A program made the position numbers and the translations under genes. The notes below the pieces were generated by a model. It worked only from the letters and a program-made list of their open reading frames with translations, was not told where the DNA came from and did no database searches. Below are positions 17,106 through 26,145 of a stretch of DNA of 64,000 nucleotides, piece after piece (within the stretch, counting starts at the first letter, position 1; each line of letters begins with the position of its first letter). The stretch is taken from positions 1 through 64,000 of the forward strand of contig VGXS01000013.1 of NCBI GenBank assembly GCA_016873225.1, given 5' to 3'. The stretch is from Planctomycetota bacterium. GTDB lineage: Bacteria > Planctomycetota > Planctomycetia > Gemmatales > Gemmataceae.

Positions 17106-17466
17106 CGCATGCCGCGGCAACACGGTCTCCTACGGGGAATTCGGTCTCCAGTCTCTGGAAGCCGGATGGATGCCCGCAGAGACCATTGAAGCCGGGCGCA
17201 TCACGGTCGCCCACGCGATCCGCGGCGAAGGCAAGCTTTTCATCCGGGTTTTTCCGCACAAGTCCGTGACGGCGATCCCGCTTGAAACCCGAATGGGCAA
17301 GGGCAAGGGCGAACCCGAGTTCTGGGCCGCCGTGATCAAGCCCGGCATGGTTCTGTTCGAACTGGGCGGATTGCCCGAGGCGGCGGCAAGGGAGGCCTTC
17401 GCCAAGGTGGCGTACAAGATGCCGTTCAAGTGCCGCTTCGTGGCGAGGCGACCGAGCGTCGGCTGA
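17044..17466 (+). CDS. rplP: 50S ribosomal protein L16
   Basis: 140 aa. The N terminus [33 protein letters not shown] and the [27 protein letters not shown] region are typical of L16, which helps position tRNA in the A site. The start at 17044 is backed by GGAGG 12 bp upstream; ATG at 17053 is an alternative. Either way it begins inside rpsC, so the two are probably translationally coupled. Confidence 0.96.
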   Translation: [140 protein letters not shown]

Positions 17467-17504
17467 TGCGGAATGGGGCGCGATGCGCTCCGAGGGGATT
17501 TTCA

Positions 17505-17915
17505 ATGAGCAGCAAGCTGAAGGCCGACGCCATCCGTTCGATGGGCGACGAGCAGCGCAAGGCGGTGTTGGTCGAGCAGGCCCGCCTCCTGATGGAACTC
17601 AAGGTCCAGCGCGCCACGGACCGACTTGAGGCGATCAGCGAGGTTCGCGTGACCCGGCGCAACATCGCCCGGCTCAAGACGATCCTCCATGAGAAGGCCG
17701 TCAAGGAAAGGCATTCAGCCGCGGACAAGGCGTTGGCCGACGCCAAGGCCGCCCGCCTCGAGGCCCAGAAGGCCGCCGAGAAGCAGTACCGCGAGATTCG
17801 CGAGGCGAATGAGAAGGCCAGGCAGGCGGCCCTTGAGCGGAAAAAGGCCGGGGTCAAGAAGGCTGGCGCGGGAGCCAAGGGTTCCAAGGGCGCCAAGCCT
17901 GCCAAGAAGAAATAA
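17505..17915 (+). CDS. rpmC: 50S ribosomal protein L29 with long Lys/Ala-rich C-terminal extension
   Basis: 136 aa from the ATG at 17505, about twice the usual 60-70 aa. Residues 1-65 (KLKADAIRSMGDEQRKAVLVEQARLLMELKVQRATDRLEAISEVRVTRRNIARLKTIL) are L29, normally a helical hairpin at the tunnel exit. The remaining 70 residues are charged, helix-forming and end in AGAKGSKGAKPAKKK, probably a coiled coil with a basic tail. The extension is in frame and within operon context, so it is not a fusion artefact. Confidence 0.93.
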   Translation: MSSKLKADAIRSMGDEQRKAVLVEQARLLMELKVQRATDRLEAISEVRVTRRNIARLKTILHEKAVKERHSAADKALADAKAARLEAQKAAEKQYREIREANEKARQAALERKKAGVKKAGAGAKGSKGAKPAKKK

Positions 17916-17947
17916 CCGTCCAGGTGTTAGCCTAAAGGGGTGATTCG

Positions 17948-18268
17948 ATGTCCGAGACGAATGAAAACCAGGCGGAAGGGGACGATCGCGGTCGCCGCCG
18001 GGTGTTGATCGGGGTGGTCACGAGCGACAAGACCAGCAAGACCCGCCGCGTGGAAATTCCCCGGCAGGTTCGCCATCCCCGATACGGGAAGATCATCCGT
18101 CGCCGGACCGTTTGTGTCGCCCATGACGAGAAGAACGAGAGTCGTTCGGGCGACACCGTGGAGATCATGGAAAGCAGGCCGATCAGCCGCACCAAGCACT
18201 GGCGCCTGGTCCGGGTGGTGACCAAGGGTGTCTCGGACAATGCCGTGAAGGCGGCTCCGGGCGCGTGA
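17948..18268 (+). CDS. rpsQ: 30S ribosomal protein S17
   Basis: 106 aa. The OB-fold core reads RRRVLIGVVTSDKTSKTRRVEIPRQVRHPRYGKIIRRRTVCVAHDEKNESRSGDTVEIMESRPISRTKHWRLVRVV with the family's SRPIS-K motif. It binds 16S rRNA helix 11 early in assembly. The N terminus has about 18 extra, acidic residues. Position between rpmC and rplN is standard. Confidence 0.96.
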   Translation: MSETNENQAEGDDRGRRRVLIGVVTSDKTSKTRRVEIPRQVRHPRYGKIIRRRTVCVAHDEKNESRSGDTVEIMESRPISRTKHWRLVRVVTKGVSDNAVKAAPGA

Positions 18269-18300
18269 GGCGGGTCGGCGAGAGCCGGGAGTGACGAACA

Positions 18301-18669
18301 ATGATCCAGATGTACACCTACATCGATGTCGCCGACAACACGGGTGCCAAGGAGTGCATGTGCGTGAAGGTGCTTGGCGGCACCCACAGGCGCTACGCGG
18401 GCATCGGTGATGTCATCATCGCCAGCGTGAAGAAGGCGAATCCGGGCGGTGATGTGAAGCAGGGCGATGTGGTGCGCGGCGTGGTGGTGCGGGTGCGCAA
18501 GCAGACCCGCCGGGCCGACGGCACCTATGTCAAGTTCGACCGCAACGCCGTCGTGCTTCTAGACAAGGAAGACGAGCCAAGGGGCACCCGCATCTTCGGA
18601 GCCGTGGCCCGCGAGTTGCGCGAGAAGAATTTCACCAAGATCACGAACTTGGCCGAGGAGGTGGTCTGA
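18301..18669 (+). CDS. rplN: 50S ribosomal protein L14
   Basis: 122 aa, the normal length. [27 protein letters not shown] opens the protein, and [43 protein letters not shown] closes it. L14 sits at the subunit interface and contacts 16S rRNA in a bridge; it is also the docking site for silencing factor RsfS in other bacteria. Confidence 0.97.
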   Translation: MIQMYTYIDVADNTGAKECMCVKVLGGTHRRYAGIGDVIIASVKKANPGGDVKQGDVVRGVVVRVRKQTRRADGTYVKFDRNAVVLLDKEDEPRGTRIFGAVARELREKNFTKITNLAEEVV

Positions 18670-18697
18670 CGCGAGCCGATGGCCCGCGCCGGATCCG

Positions 18698-19072
18698 ATG
18701 AACATGAACATTCGCAAGAACGACATGGTGGTGGTGATTGCCGGCAATGACGCCGATGCCGCCAAGGTGCGCAAGGTGGTGCGCGTGCTGCCTTCCGAAG
18801 GCAAGGTTGTTGTCGAGGGCGTCAACCGCACCTTCAAGCATGTTCGCCCGAGCAAGCGGAACATGCAGGGTGGTCGCCTGTCGATCGAGCGGCCCATCGA
18901 CGCCAGCAATGTGCTGCTCTATTGCGGAGCCTGCAAGTCGGGTGTGCGCACTGGACGCGAACACCTGCCTGACGGCACCAAGGTGCTGTTCTGCAAGAAG
19001 TGCAAGAAGGCGGGCAGGGCGGGCATCATCCGGGTGCTGGCCAAGGCGGCGGCCCCCAAGGCGACGAAGTGA
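18698..19072 (+). CDS. rplX: 50S ribosomal protein L24, zinc-ribbon form
   Basis: 124 aa. The KOW motif NDMVVVIAGNDADAAKVRKVVRVLPSEGKVVVEGVN is followed by a C-terminal ribbon with CGAC and CKKC pairs, so this is the metal-binding version. L24 starts 50S assembly and lies by the tunnel exit. It follows rplN by 28 bp. Confidence 0.96.
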   Translation: MNMNIRKNDMVVVIAGNDADAAKVRKVVRVLPSEGKVVVEGVNRTFKHVRPSKRNMQGGRLSIERPIDASNVLLYCGACKSGVRTGREHLPDGTKVLFCKKCKKAGRAGIIRVLAKAAAPKATK

Positions 19073-19095
19073 AACACGAGAGGGAGTAAGGGTTT

Positions 19096-19638
19096 ATGGC
19101 CCGTTTGTTGGAAAAATACCGCAAGGAAATCATGCCGGTGCTGGCCGAGAAGTTCGGCCGGACCAACCCCATGAGCCTGCCCCGTTTGCAGAAGATCGTG
19201 GTGAACATGGGCGTTGGCAAGGCGGTGCAGGAAAAGGCTCGCATCGAGCAGGCCGCCGAGCAACTGAGCCAGATCACCGGCCAGCGCGCCCAGGTGACCA
19301 AGGCCAAGCGCGCCGTCTCGGGTTTCCGGCTTCGCGAGAACCTTGAGATCGGATGCCGGGTCACGCTTCGCGGCAAGCGTATGTTCGAGTTCCTCGACCG
19401 GCTGCTGAACCTGGCCCTTCCCCGTATTCGCGACTTCCGGGGAGTGAACCCGAAAAGCTTCGACGGGAACGGAAACTACAGCATGGGCCTCGTGGAACAG
19501 AATGTGTTTCCCGAGATAAATCCGGACAAGGTGACCTTCACGCAGGGCATGGATGTGACCTTCGTGACCAGCACCCGGCAGGACGACGAGGCCCGCGAAC
19601 TTCTTCGCGCCTTCGGAATGCCCTTCAGGGACAAGTGA
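19096..19638 (+). CDS. rplE: 50S ribosomal protein L5
   Basis: 180 aa. Family segments include the [14 protein letters not shown] strand, [45 protein letters not shown], and [22 protein letters not shown]5 binds 5S rRNA in the central protuberance and contacts S13. The usual order L24-L5-S14 is kept. Confidence 0.97.
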   Translation: MARLLEKYRKEIMPVLAEKFGRTNPMSLPRLQKIVVNMGVGKAVQEKARIEQAAEQLSQITGQRAQVTKAKRAVSGFRLRENLEIGCRVTLRGKRMFEFLDRLLNLALPRIRDFRGVNPKSFDGNGNYSMGLVEQNVFPEINPDKVTFTQGMDVTFVTSTRQDDEARELLRAFGMPFRDK

Positions 19639-19663
19639 CACAAAGCAGGCTTGGAGTAGCGAC

Positions 19664-19924
19664 ATGGCGACCGATGCGAAGAATGTGGGATTCCGGAGGG
19701 CTCTTGCCCGCCTGGAGGAACACGCCCGGCAAATGCAGAAGCGGCCGGAGGAGAGGATCAAGTCGAGGGTGATGGAACCCCGCGAGATGATCCGCATCCG
19801 AATGCGTTGCCGCATGTGCGGACGATCCCGCGCCGTTTACCGCAAATTCGGCATCTGCCGCATTTGCTTCCGTAACCTGGCCAGCGACGGGTTGATTCCC
19901 GGCGTTCGCAAGGCCTCCTGGTAA
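19664..19924 (+). CDS. rpsN: 30S ribosomal protein S14, zinc-binding type with N-terminal extension
   Basis: 86 aa. The C-terminal half has four ligand cysteines, Cys49, Cys52, Cys65 and Cys68 ([23 protein letters not shown]), so it is the zinc form, normally about 61 aa. The first 35 or so residues are an extra charged stretch. The 19664 start is favoured by GGAG a few bases upstream. Located between rplE and rpsH as usual. Confidence 0.95.
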   Translation: MATDAKNVGFRRALARLEEHARQMQKRPEERIKSRVMEPREMIRIRMRCRMCGRSRAVYRKFGICRICFRNLASDGLIPGVRKASW

Positions 19925-19947
19925 GGACAGACAGGACACCACGAATC

Positions 19948-20400
19948 ATGATGACCGACACGATCGCCGACATGCTCACGCGGATCCGCAATGGCAACCG
20001 GATTGAGCGCCCCGTCGTTGACATGCCCGCCTCGAAGCTCAAGCTCGGCATCGCCGAGACGCTGAGGCGCGAGGGATTCATCACCCACTTCCAGGTGGGT
20101 CGGGCAATCCTCGACGAGCAGGGCCGCCCTCTTTTCCAGGAAGTCGGCGGCGACGAGATCGGCAACGGCAAGGTGACGCTTAGGCTGCACCTCAAGTATG
20201 GTCCGGACGGCGAGAAGGTGATCCGTCACATCTCTCGCTCGAGCAAGCCCGGCCGCCGCGTCTTCATGGCGTCGCGGGAATTGACCAAGGTTCTTGATGG
20301 CCAAGGAATCAGGGTGCTCAGCACGAGCCACGGCGTCATGAGCGACCGCGAGGCGAAGTCGCGCAACCTCGGTGGCGAAGTCCTGTGCACGGTGTGGTGA
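19948..20400 (+). CDS. rpsH: 30S ribosomal protein S8
   Basis: 150 aa, about 20 longer than E. coli. TDTIADMLTRIRNGNRI starts the protein, and the C-terminal VLSTSHGVMSDREAKSRNLGGEVLCTVW carries the conserved STSxGxM(S/T)D-x-EA motif that binds 16S rRNA. In E. coli S8 represses the spc operon. An insert around LDEQGRPLFQEVGGDEIG lies in the middle. Confidence 0.97.
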   Translation: MMTDTIADMLTRIRNGNRIERPVVDMPASKLKLGIAETLRREGFITHFQVGRAILDEQGRPLFQEVGGDEIGNGKVTLRLHLKYGPDGEKVIRHISRSSKPGRRVFMASRELTKVLDGQGIRVLSTSHGVMSDREAKSRNLGGEVLCTVW

Positions 20401-20438
20401 GACAAGTTTGAACCGCCCCGCGGGCGGAGGAGTTTAAG

Positions 20439-21029
20439 GTGTCACGCATCGGCAAAGCTCCCGTGGCGGTTCCCGCCGGGGTCGAGTTCAAGATCAACGC
20501 CCGCCAGTTGGGCGTGAAGGGTCCCAAGGGCACCCTCAAGTTTGAGCATCATCCGCTGGTGACCGTGTCGTATGACGACAAGGCCCGCAGCGTTGAGGTG
20601 AAGAGGGTCAGCGACGAGCGCCTGGCGCGTTCGGTGCATGGCCTGACCCGGACGCTGATCTCGAACATGATCGAGGGAGTCACCAAGGGCTACGAACGGC
20701 GACTGGTCGTCATCGGCCTGGGTTACAAGGCCGAACTCGACAAGAAGGACAAGCGCATCGTCCTCCTCAAGGTGGGTTACGCGAACACCGTGGGCGTGCG
20801 CGCTCCCGAAGGCGTGACCGTCGAGATCGGCGAAACCTCCTACAAGGTTGAGGGATCGGGCGAGGAAAAGGTCGCCTGCATCACGGTCCGAGGCGCCGAC
20901 AAGCAGGTTGTCGGCCAGTATGCCGCCGACCTTCGCGCCGTCCAGCCCGCCGAGCCTTACCAAGGCAAGGGCGTGCGGTACTTCGGCGAGGTCGTGCGCC
21001 GCAAGGAAGGCAAGACCAAGGGCGCCTGA
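20439..21029 (+). CDS. rplF: 50S ribosomal protein L6
   Basis: 196 aa with a GTG start preceded by [21 protein letters not shown] opens the protein, the duplicated fold follows, and the C-terminal [30 protein letters not shown] is the L6 signature. L6 lies near the factor-binding site of the 50S subunit. Confidence 0.97.
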   Translation: MSRIGKAPVAVPAGVEFKINARQLGVKGPKGTLKFEHHPLVTVSYDDKARSVEVKRVSDERLARSVHGLTRTLISNMIEGVTKGYERRLVVIGLGYKAELDKKDKRIVLLKVGYANTVGVRAPEGVTVEIGETSYKVEGSGEEKVACITVRGADKQVVGQYAADLRAVQPAEPYQGKGVRYFGEVVRRKEGKTKGA

Positions 21030-21079
21030 CCGGCGCGATGAGATGGGGCGGCGCTGTCCGCCCGTGGGGGAAACGGTTC

Positions 21080-21448
21080 ATGAGCGTCACCAAGCAGAAG
21101 GCCCAAAGCCGCCAACGCCGGCGGAACCGAGTCCGGAGCGCTGTCCGCGGCACGATCGAGCGTCCGCGCCTGACCGTTTTCCGGTCGAGCAAGCACATTT
21201 ACGCCCAGGTGATCGACGACGACCGAGGCGTGACCCTGGCCTCGGCCAGCACCGTGTCGCCTGAACTCAAGGGCAAGGTCACCTATGGCGGCAACATCGC
21301 CGCGGCCCAGGCCGTGGGCCAACTGCTCGCCGACAAGGCCAAGGCCGCCGGTGTCGCGAAGGTGTGCTTCGACCGCGGTCATTACCGTTATCATGGCCGG
21401 ATCAAGGCGCTGGCTGATGCCGCGCGCACCGGCGGACTGAGCTTCTGA
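21080..21448 (+). CDS. rplR: 50S ribosomal protein L18
   Basis: 122 aa from ATG at 21080; the track start (21038) adds an implausible 14 residues. [36 protein letters not shown] and the C-terminal [26 protein letters not shown] are typical of L18, which binds 5S rRNA together with L5. Confidence 0.96.
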   Translation: MSVTKQKAQSRQRRRNRVRSAVRGTIERPRLTVFRSSKHIYAQVIDDDRGVTLASASTVSPELKGKVTYGGNIAAAQAVGQLLADKAKAAGVAKVCFDRGHYRYHGRIKALADAARTGGLSF

Positions 21449-21483
21449 AACGCCAATAGCCCGAAGGGGCGCGGGGAATCGAC

Positions 21484-21996
21484 ATGGCCAAGGATCGTGA
21501 CAGGGACAGGGGCGAGAGGGTTTCGGACGGTCTTGAGGACCGCCTGATCAAGGTTCGCCGCAGTTCGACCACCGTGAAGGGCGGACGGCGGTTCACCTTC
21601 AACGCCCTGGTGGTGATCGGGGACGGCAAGGGACGCGTGGCCTTTGGTTACGGCAAGGCCAACGAAGTGCCCCCCGCCGTCGAAAAGGCCACGAAGGAAG
21701 CCCGCAACCTGGTGCAGCGGCGCAGGCCCGTGCAACTGCGTGGCGACACCATCCCCCACAGGATTGTCGGCCGTTACGGCAGCAGCCGCGTGATCCTCGT
21801 GCCGGCGGGCGCCGGCACGGGCGTCAAGGCGGGCGCCAGCGTCCGTGCGGTTCTCGAGGTCGCCGGCGTGCGGAACATCCTCACCAAGGTGCACGGGAGC
21901 ACCAATCCCATCAACCTCATCAAGGCGACGCTTGACGGCCTGGAAAACCTCCGGTCCCGCGAGTCGGTGGCCCGCCTGCGTGGAGTGGCACTCTGA
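21484..21996 (+). CDS. rpsE: 30S ribosomal protein S5
   Basis: 170 aa. LEDRLIKVRRSSTTVKGGRRFTFNALVVIGDGKGRVAFGYGKANEVPPAVEKA is the N-terminal RNA-binding signature, and the C-terminal domain includes VLEVAGVRNILTKVHGSTNPINLIKATLDGL. S5 is involved in decoding accuracy and mRNA entry. The next gene is rplO; the small rpmD (L30) usually found between them is absent. Confidence 0.97.
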   Translation: MAKDRDRDRGERVSDGLEDRLIKVRRSSTTVKGGRRFTFNALVVIGDGKGRVAFGYGKANEVPPAVEKATKEARNLVQRRRPVQLRGDTIPHRIVGRYGSSRVILVPAGAGTGVKAGASVRAVLEVAGVRNILTKVHGSTNPINLIKATLDGLENLRSRESVARLRGVAL

Positions 21997-21997
21997 C

Positions 21998-22489
21998 ATG
22001 GATCTCTCAACACTTTCCCACGGCGTCCACAAGCGGAAGCTCAAGAAGCGCGTCGGCCGCGGAATCGGAACCGGTCATGGCAAGACCGGCAGCCGCGGAA
22101 CCAAGGGCCAATACGCCTCGGCGGGTGCCGAACTTCCGCGCTCGATCTTCGAGGGCGGCCAGATGCCGCTCTTCCGCAAGATTCCCAAGCGCGGATTCAG
22201 CCACGGCCTGTGGGACAAGAAGTTCCATGCCGTGAATGTGGGCGACCTCAACGGCTTCCCCGAGGGCACCCTCGTCGACCAGAAGGCCCTCGACCGGGCC
22301 GGGGTTGCCAAGGGCCCGGCGGATGGCGTGCGGATCTTGGGCACCGGCGAACTGAAGGTGAAGCTGGTCATCAAGGCCCATCATTTCAGCAAGTCGGCAC
22401 TCGAGAAAATCCAGAAGGCTGGCGGCACCGCCGAGGTGATTCCCCCGGCCAAGAAGCCGGTCCGGAATAAGATGAAACCGCGCCGATAG
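21998..22489 (+). CDS. rplO: 50S ribosomal protein L15
   Basis: 163 aa from ATG at 21998, directly after the rpsE stop; the longer track ORF is an out-of-frame read of rpsE. KLKKRVGRGIGTGHGKTGSRGTKGQYASAGAELPRSIFEGGQMPLFRKIPKRGF is the Gly-rich L15 tail that penetrates 23S rRNA, and the C-terminal fold includes KLVIKAHHFSKSALEKIQKAGGTAEVI. Confidence 0.96.
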   Translation: MDLSTLSHGVHKRKLKKRVGRGIGTGHGKTGSRGTKGQYASAGAELPRSIFEGGQMPLFRKIPKRGFSHGLWDKKFHAVNVGDLNGFPEGTLVDQKALDRAGVAKGPADGVRILGTGELKVKLVIKAHHFSKSALEKIQKAGGTAEVIPPAKKPVRNKMKPRR

Positions 22490-22519
22490 AATCCTGAGCC
22501 CCGCGCCTCGAGGAGCCCC

Positions 22520-23899
22520 ATGGGCAAGCTGAGCAACATTCTCCGGATTCCCGAGCTGATGCAGAAGCTCGGGATAACCCTGCTTTTCCTCGCGATCTAC
22601 CGCGTGGGTTTCTCCATACCTCTGCCTTACATCGACCAGGAGAAGCTCAACCGCAGCATGGGCGGATCCGGCGGGCTCAACAGCGTCTTCAACTTTGTCT
22701 CGATGTTCTCCGGCGGCGACCTGTCGGGCGCTACGGTGTTCGGCCTGGGAATCATGCCCTACATCTCGGCCGGCATCATCATGCAGTTGATGGCGTATGT
22801 CGTGCCGGCCCTCCACAGGCTCCAGAAGGAGGAGGGGCAAGCCGGCCAGAAACAGATCAACAAGTACACGCGCCTGCTGACGGTGGTGATTTGCACTGTT
22901 CAAGCCGGGTTTTATCTCAATTACCTCCTCGGCGACAAGGGCGGCGCGTCGTCGGGGTCCATGGGCTTTCCCGACGCCTCGCTCCCGGCGGGCTATTTCA
23001 TCGCCATGCTGCTCAGCATGGTCGTCGGAACCCTGTTCCTGATGTGGATCGGGGAACAGATCGACGAGTACGGAATCGGCAACGGCGTGAGCCTCATCAT
23101 CATGGCCGGTATCCTGGCGCGCTTGCCCGCCGCGGTGATCACCCTGCTTTATGAGCAGACGGCGACGGGATGGCGGTTCAAGGACTCCGTCCTGACCCTT
23201 GGCGGCTCGGGACAGGACATGAGCTTCGAGAGGCTGGCCACCCTGGTCGTGCTGTTCATCGCCGTGGTTGTCGCGGTTGTCATCATCACCCGCGCCCAGC
23301 GGCGGATTCCGATGCAGTCGGCCCGCCATGTGCGCGGTTCGCGCGCCTTCGGCGCCGCCGGCAGGCAGTACCTGCCCATCAAGATCAACCAGGCCGGCGT
23401 CATGCCCGTGATCTTCGCCAGCAGCCTGCTCACCCTTCCCTACTTCCTGTTCACGGCGATGGCCTCCTCAACCCAATGGGAATGGGCCCGGCGCATCGCC
23501 GACGCCTTCCAGCGGCAGGGTTGGGTCTACTGCGTCAGCGAGATCCTGCTCATTTACCTCTTCAGCTATGTCTGGACGGGCGTGATCTTCGATCCCAAGG
23601 AAATATCCGAGAACCTCAAGCGGGGCGGCAACTTCATTCCCGGCTACCGGCCTGGCGTCCGCACCGCCGAGTACATCGACCGCGTGCTGCTGCGGATCAC
23701 CTATGTGGGATCCGCCTTCCTCGCGGTCATCGCGATCTCTCCAACCCTCGTCTCGAGCTTCCTGGAAGTGCGCCCCGATGTGGCGCAGTTCTTCGGTGGC
23801 ACAAGCCTTCTCATCGTGGTCAGCGTGGCCTTGGATGTCGTCCAGAGGATCAACAGCCACTTGGTGATGCGGAATTATCCGGGGCTGACGGACGATTGA
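22520..23899 (+). CDS. secY: Protein translocase channel subunit SecY
   Basis: 459 aa with ten predicted membrane helices. Family landmarks include FGLGIMPYISAGIIMQL in helix 2, the EQIDEYGIGNGVSLIIMAGIL segment, and the cytoplasmic loop RRIPMQSARHVRGSRAFGAAGRQYLPIKINQAGVMPVIFASSLL that contacts SecA and the ribosome. It forms the Sec channel with SecE and SecG, encoded elsewhere. Standard place at the end of the spc block. Confidence 0.97.
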   Translation: MGKLSNILRIPELMQKLGITLLFLAIYRVGFSIPLPYIDQEKLNRSMGGSGGLNSVFNFVSMFSGGDLSGATVFGLGIMPYISAGIIMQLMAYVVPALHRLQKEEGQAGQKQINKYTRLLTVVICTVQAGFYLNYLLGDKGGASSGSMGFPDASLPAGYFIAMLLSMVVGTLFLMWIGEQIDEYGIGNGVSLIIMAGILARLPAAVITLLYEQTATGWRFKDSVLTLGGSGQDMSFERLATLVVLFIAVVVAVVIITRAQRRIPMQSARHVRGSRAFGAAGRQYLPIKINQAGVMPVIFASSLLTLPYFLFTAMASSTQWEWARRIADAFQRQGWVYCVSEILLIYLFSYVWTGVIFDPKEISENLKRGGNFIPGYRPGVRTAEYIDRVLLRITYVGSAFLAVIAISPTLVSSFLEVRPDVAQFFGGTSLLIVVSVALDVVQRINSHLVMRNYPGLTDD

Positions 23900-23955
23900 C
23901 CGTTCCGGTCTGGCCCCAGGCCGGACCCTGGCGTGCCTGACCCGAAAGGTATCGC

Positions 23956-24618
23956 ATGAGGCTGATCCTCCTCGGCCCTCCCGGCTGCGGCAAAGGTACG
24001 CAGGCCAAGATGCTGTGCCGGGATGCCCGCGCCGAACATGTGGGCACCGGCGACCTGCTTCGTGACGCCATCCGGCGCGAAACATCCGCCGGAATCGAGG
24101 CCCGCCGCGAGGTCGACGCCGGGCACCTTGTTCCCGACGAGGTCGTCAACCTCCTCATCGGCGAGAGGTTCGGGCGGGGCGACCGGCCTTCCCGGTTCGT
24201 GATGGACGGCTACCCCCGCACCCTGCCCCAGGCACACGCCTTCGATTCCATTCTTTCCGGAGTCGGCATGGCGCTTGACGGCGTCGTCATGATGCAGGTC
24301 AGGGACGAGCTCATCGTCAACCGCGTCAGCGGCCGCTGGTCGTGCCCGAAGCTCGGGTGCAAGGCGACCTACCACATTGATTCCAACCCGCCCGCGCGCC
24401 CGGGGTTCTGCACCGACTGCGGCACGGGACTGGTGCAGCGCGCCGATGACGCCCCCGCCACCGTCGGGGAAAGGCTCGTGATCTACCACCGCGACACCGA
24501 GCCCCTGGTTCCCCACTACGAGAAGGCGGGAATCCTGATCCGCGTCGATGGCGAGGGCGACATCGGCGTCGTGGGGCTGGCGATCAGGCAGGCGCTTGCC
24601 ACGCGGGGCCTGCTGTGA
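23956..24618 (+). CDS. adk: Adenylate kinase
   Basis: 220 aa. The P-loop reads GPPGCGKGTQAK (Cys where Ala is usual). The AMP-binding segment GTGDLLRDAIRRETSAG and MDGYPRTLPQA follow. The LID domain carries a four-Cys zinc site, but the first pair is C-x4-C (CPKLGC) in place of C-x2-C. It interconverts ATP, ADP and AMP in the cytoplasm. The secY-adk-map order is common. Confidence 0.96.
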   Translation: MRLILLGPPGCGKGTQAKMLCRDARAEHVGTGDLLRDAIRRETSAGIEARREVDAGHLVPDEVVNLLIGERFGRGDRPSRFVMDGYPRTLPQAHAFDSILSGVGMALDGVVMMQVRDELIVNRVSGRWSCPKLGCKATYHIDSNPPARPGFCTDCGTGLVQRADDAPATVGERLVIYHRDTEPLVPHYEKAGILIRVDGEGDIGVVGLAIRQALATRGLL

Positions 24619-24652
24619 TCGCGCCAGGTGTTGCCTTCGGGGGCGATCGGGG

Positions 24653-25474
24653 ATGGTGAGGCAGGGGGGATCGTCGCAACCGCGGCTCAAGACCCGGGCC
24701 CAGATGGAACTGATGCGCCGCGCCGGCAGGCTTGTGTCGGAAGCCCTCGCCATGTGCCGGCGGATGGCAGTTCCGGGCTGCGCCTTGTCCGAACTCGACT
24801 CCGCCGTTGAAGCCCTCTTCGTCTCGCGCGGGGCCCAGCCCCTGTTCAAGGGTTATCCGGGCAAGGTGCCCTATCCCGGCAGCACCTGCCTGTCGGTCAA
24901 TGAGCAGGTCGTTCACGGGTTGCCCGGGGCGAGGATGCTGCAGGAAGGCGACCTCCTCAAGGTGGACACGGCCTGCAGGCTTGACGGTTGGTGCGCCGAC
25001 GCGGCGGTGACCCTTGGGGTTGGAAGGGTCAGTTCCGGGAAGGACAGGCTGAGGCGGGTGACGGAGGAGGTCTTGCAGCTGGCGATCCGGGAGCTGGCTT
25101 CCGGAGTGAAGCGCAGGGGCCTGTGGTCTGAAGTGGCCAAGCGTATGCAGCTGCACGCCGAGTCCGCCGGGTTCCAGATGGTGACCCAATATGTCGGCCA
25201 CGGGATCGGCGAAACGATGCATGAACCGCCCCAGGTTCCCAACTACTTCGACCGTGAGACCCTCGGAACGGATTTCAGGCTGGTTCCTGGTCTTGTTTTG
25301 GCCGTGGAACCCATGGTGAACATGGGAGTTTCGCAAACCAAGGTGCTTCGCGACCACTGGACTGTCGTAACGCGGGACGGACTTCCCAGCGCCCATGTGG
25401 AGCATACCTTGGCGCTGACGGCGGACGGTGTCTGGGTGATCACCTCGGATCGGGATGACGATGTCGTGAAATAG
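24653..25474 (+). CDS. map: Methionine aminopeptidase, type I
   Basis: 273 aa from ATG at 24653, after the adk stop; the track start lies in adk. Metal ligands can be read in the family motifs: Asp in VDTACRLDG and CADAAVTLG, His in GHGIGETMHE, and Glu in AVEPMVNMG and SAHVEHTLAL. It removes the initiator Met from new proteins. infA, which commonly follows map, is absent and rpmJ comes next after a promoter. Confidence 0.95.
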   Translation: MVRQGGSSQPRLKTRAQMELMRRAGRLVSEALAMCRRMAVPGCALSELDSAVEALFVSRGAQPLFKGYPGKVPYPGSTCLSVNEQVVHGLPGARMLQEGDLLKVDTACRLDGWCADAAVTLGVGRVSSGKDRLRRVTEEVLQLAIRELASGVKRRGLWSEVAKRMQLHAESAGFQMVTQYVGHGIGETMHEPPQVPNYFDRETLGTDFRLVPGLVLAVEPMVNMGVSQTKVLRDHWTVVTRDGLPSAHVEHTLALTADGVWVITSDRDDDVVK

Positions 25475-25484
25475 CGTGAAACCC

Positions 25485-25513
25485 TTGTCAGTGCAGGGGA
25501 ATTGATCTAATAT
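25485..25513 (+). promoter_or_regulatory. Promoter for rpmJ-rpsM-rpsK-rpsD-rpoA-rplQ
   Basis: TTGTCA (25485-25490, five of six consensus bases) is followed after exactly 17 bp by TAATAT (25508-25513, four of six). It lies in the 64-bp gap between map and rpmJ, 25 bp before the rpmJ start. It would let the alpha block be transcribed independently of the S10-spc part. Confidence 0.68.
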
Positions 25514-25538
25514 CGACGTTTCGCGCGGAGGGCGTGAC

Positions 25539-25652
25539 ATGAAGGTGCGATCAAGCGTGAAGCGGATTTGCGAAAAGTGCAAGATCATCAAGCGCGAGGG
25601 CAAGGTCCTCGTGATTTGCGAGAATCCGCGACACAAGCAGCGCCAAGGCTGA
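25539..25652 (+). CDS. rpmJ: 50S ribosomal protein L36, zinc-binding form
   Basis: 37 aa, too short for the ORF track. [37 protein letters not shown] matches L36 throughout, with zinc ligands Cys11, Cys14, Cys27 and His32. GGAGG stands about 9 bp before the ATG. It follows a strong promoter and leads the alpha block. Confidence 0.96.
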   Translation: MKVRSSVKRICEKCKIIKREGKVLVICENPRHKQRQG

Positions 25653-25692
25653 TTTCCGGGAAACGGGGGCCATGGCCCCTTGGGAGTAGAAA

Positions 25693-26073
25693 ATGCCTCG
25701 TATTCTGGGTGTGGACCTTCCCAACGACAAGCCGACGCACATTTCGCTGCGTTACATTTACGGCATCGGCCCCGCATTGGCCCTGAGGATCTGTGAAGAG
25801 GCCCGCGTCGATCCCCTGCGCCGTGCCCGGGAACTGTCCGACGACGATATCAGCCGCATCGCGACCATCCTCGACCGCGAATACACCGTCGAAGGCCCCC
25901 TTCGTCGGCAAACCCAGCAAAATATCGCCAGGCTCAAGGATATCGGCAGCTACCGTGGGATGCGGCATCGGCGCAGCCTTCCCTGCCGCGGCCAGCGCAC
26001 CAAGACGAACGCCCGCACCCGCAAGGGCCCCCGCAAGACGGTGGCCGGCAAGAAGGGCGTCAAGGACAAGTAA
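25693..26073 (+). CDS. rpsM: 30S ribosomal protein S13
   Basis: 126 aa. [37 protein letters not shown] is the N-terminal helix-turn part, and [37 protein letters not shown] is the basic C-terminal tail that contacts tRNA in the P site. Normal length and position. Confidence 0.97.
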   Translation: MPRILGVDLPNDKPTHISLRYIYGIGPALALRICEEARVDPLRRARELSDDDISRIATILDREYTVEGPLRRQTQQNIARLKDIGSYRGMRHRRSLPCRGQRTKTNARTRKGPRKTVAGKKGVKDK

Positions 26074-26145
26074 AAATTCACGAGGCATTCCCGGTTCATG
26101 GCCGGGTTCGCATGGGCGTTTTGAATCATTTTCGGAGAGGCAAGC

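Noticed and set aside
22007-23329. 440-aa minus-strand ORF opposite rplO and secY
   Set aside because: His/Gly/Asp-rich antisense read; secY and L15 are unambiguous on the plus strand.
23907-23927. Hairpin after secY as a terminator
   Set aside because: ggtctggcc and ggccggacc pair across a 3-nt loop, but no U tract follows and adk and map continue on the same strand.
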